Assembly: GCA_027484885.1 (NCBI GenBank)
Contig: JAIXSD010000598.1
Span: 1 to 5,468 of the forward strand
Source of the DNA: Rubrivivax sp.
Lineage (GTDB): Bacteria; Pseudomonadota; Gammaproteobacteria; Burkholderiales; Burkholderiaceae_C
Direction: 5' to 3'
DNA length: 5,468 nt
This document shows, in pieces, positions 5,324-5,468 of the stretch (positions are counted from its first letter, which is position 1; every line of letters begins with the position of its first letter). A program made the translations under genes and the position numbers. The notes beneath the pieces are model-generated. The model was not told the DNA's origin, did not search any database, and saw only the letters and a program-made list of their open reading frames with translations.

Positions 5324-5468
5324 ATGAGCTCTCTCCAACACACTCACCCCAGCCCAGCCGACCGCCGCAGTGTCCGCGGCGTGACCTTGATTGAGGCCCT
5401 GGTCGCCATGCTCATCATGGCATTCGGGATGGTGGCCCTGGTGGGCATCCAAAGCACCATGCGGCGCG
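5324..5468 (+). CDS. pilV: PilV-type minor pilin, N-terminal part (3' end outside window)
   Basis: PilV is a minor prepilin of the type IV pilus priming/tip complex. Only 48 codons are in the window. They encode a 19-residue leader ending SVRG, then VTLIEALVAMLIMAFGMVAL with Glu at mature position 5, followed by VGIQSTMRR. The combination TLIEALVAM-FGMVALVGIQ is the characteristic PilV start, distinct from FimT and PilW. ATG 5324 begins four bases after the pilX stop, with GAGG (5318-5321) only 2 bases upstream, so initiation may rely on coupling with pilX. In the common order pilV lies upstream of pilW, so its position after pilX is unusual. The frame is open to the window edge. Confidence 0.93.
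   Translation, partial: MSSLQHTHPSPADRRSVRGVTLIEALVAMLIMAFGMVALVGIQSTMRR

Overview
The window is GC-rich and looks like a beta-proteobacterial chromosome, most likely Burkholderiales (Comamonadaceae or a near relative). I infer this from the GlyA and NrdR sequence character, the glyA-nrdR pairing and the style of the minor-pilin genes that follow. The genus cannot be read from this sequence. All genes lie on the + strand.

Region 1 (1-1314) is housekeeping. It holds the C-terminal two thirds of serine hydroxymethyltransferase (glyA, cut by the window edge), then, 24 bases later, the complete ribonucleotide-reductase repressor nrdR. The two share a nucleotide-metabolism theme: one-carbon units for dTMP and purines, and dNTP supply.

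Region 2 (1315-1450) is a 136-base gap without a convincing gene. It is the probable 5' leader and promoter zone of the pilin cluster. It contains overlapping GC-rich inverted repeats and, next to the first pilin gene, a perfect 8+4+8 inverted repeat. The flanks of that repeat (CTCCT and AGGAG) would pair the Shine-Dalgarno sequence into a hairpin.

Region 3 (1451-5468) is a compact run of type IV pilus minor-pilin genes: a GspH/FimT protein, a PilE-type pilin, a second GspH/FimT protein, PilW, a large PilX, and the start of PilV (cut by the window end). Five of the six carry a class III prepilin peptide with Glu at mature position 5; PilX lacks that Glu, and its residues 230-446 are unlike the short classical PilX. 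The last four genes are overlapping or nearly so, which suggests one operon. Together these proteins would form the priming and tip complex of a type IV pilus, probably with a PilY1 adhesin that is not in the window.

The most notable points are the unusual gene order (pilE between two fimT paralogs, pilV after pilX), a shared six-cysteine pattern in the two FimT proteins, the SD-sequestering hairpin, and a duplicated ribosome-binding module in front of pilE. I see no CRISPR array, RNA gene, insertion sequence, or clearly novel system. The content is an unusually arranged version of a known system.
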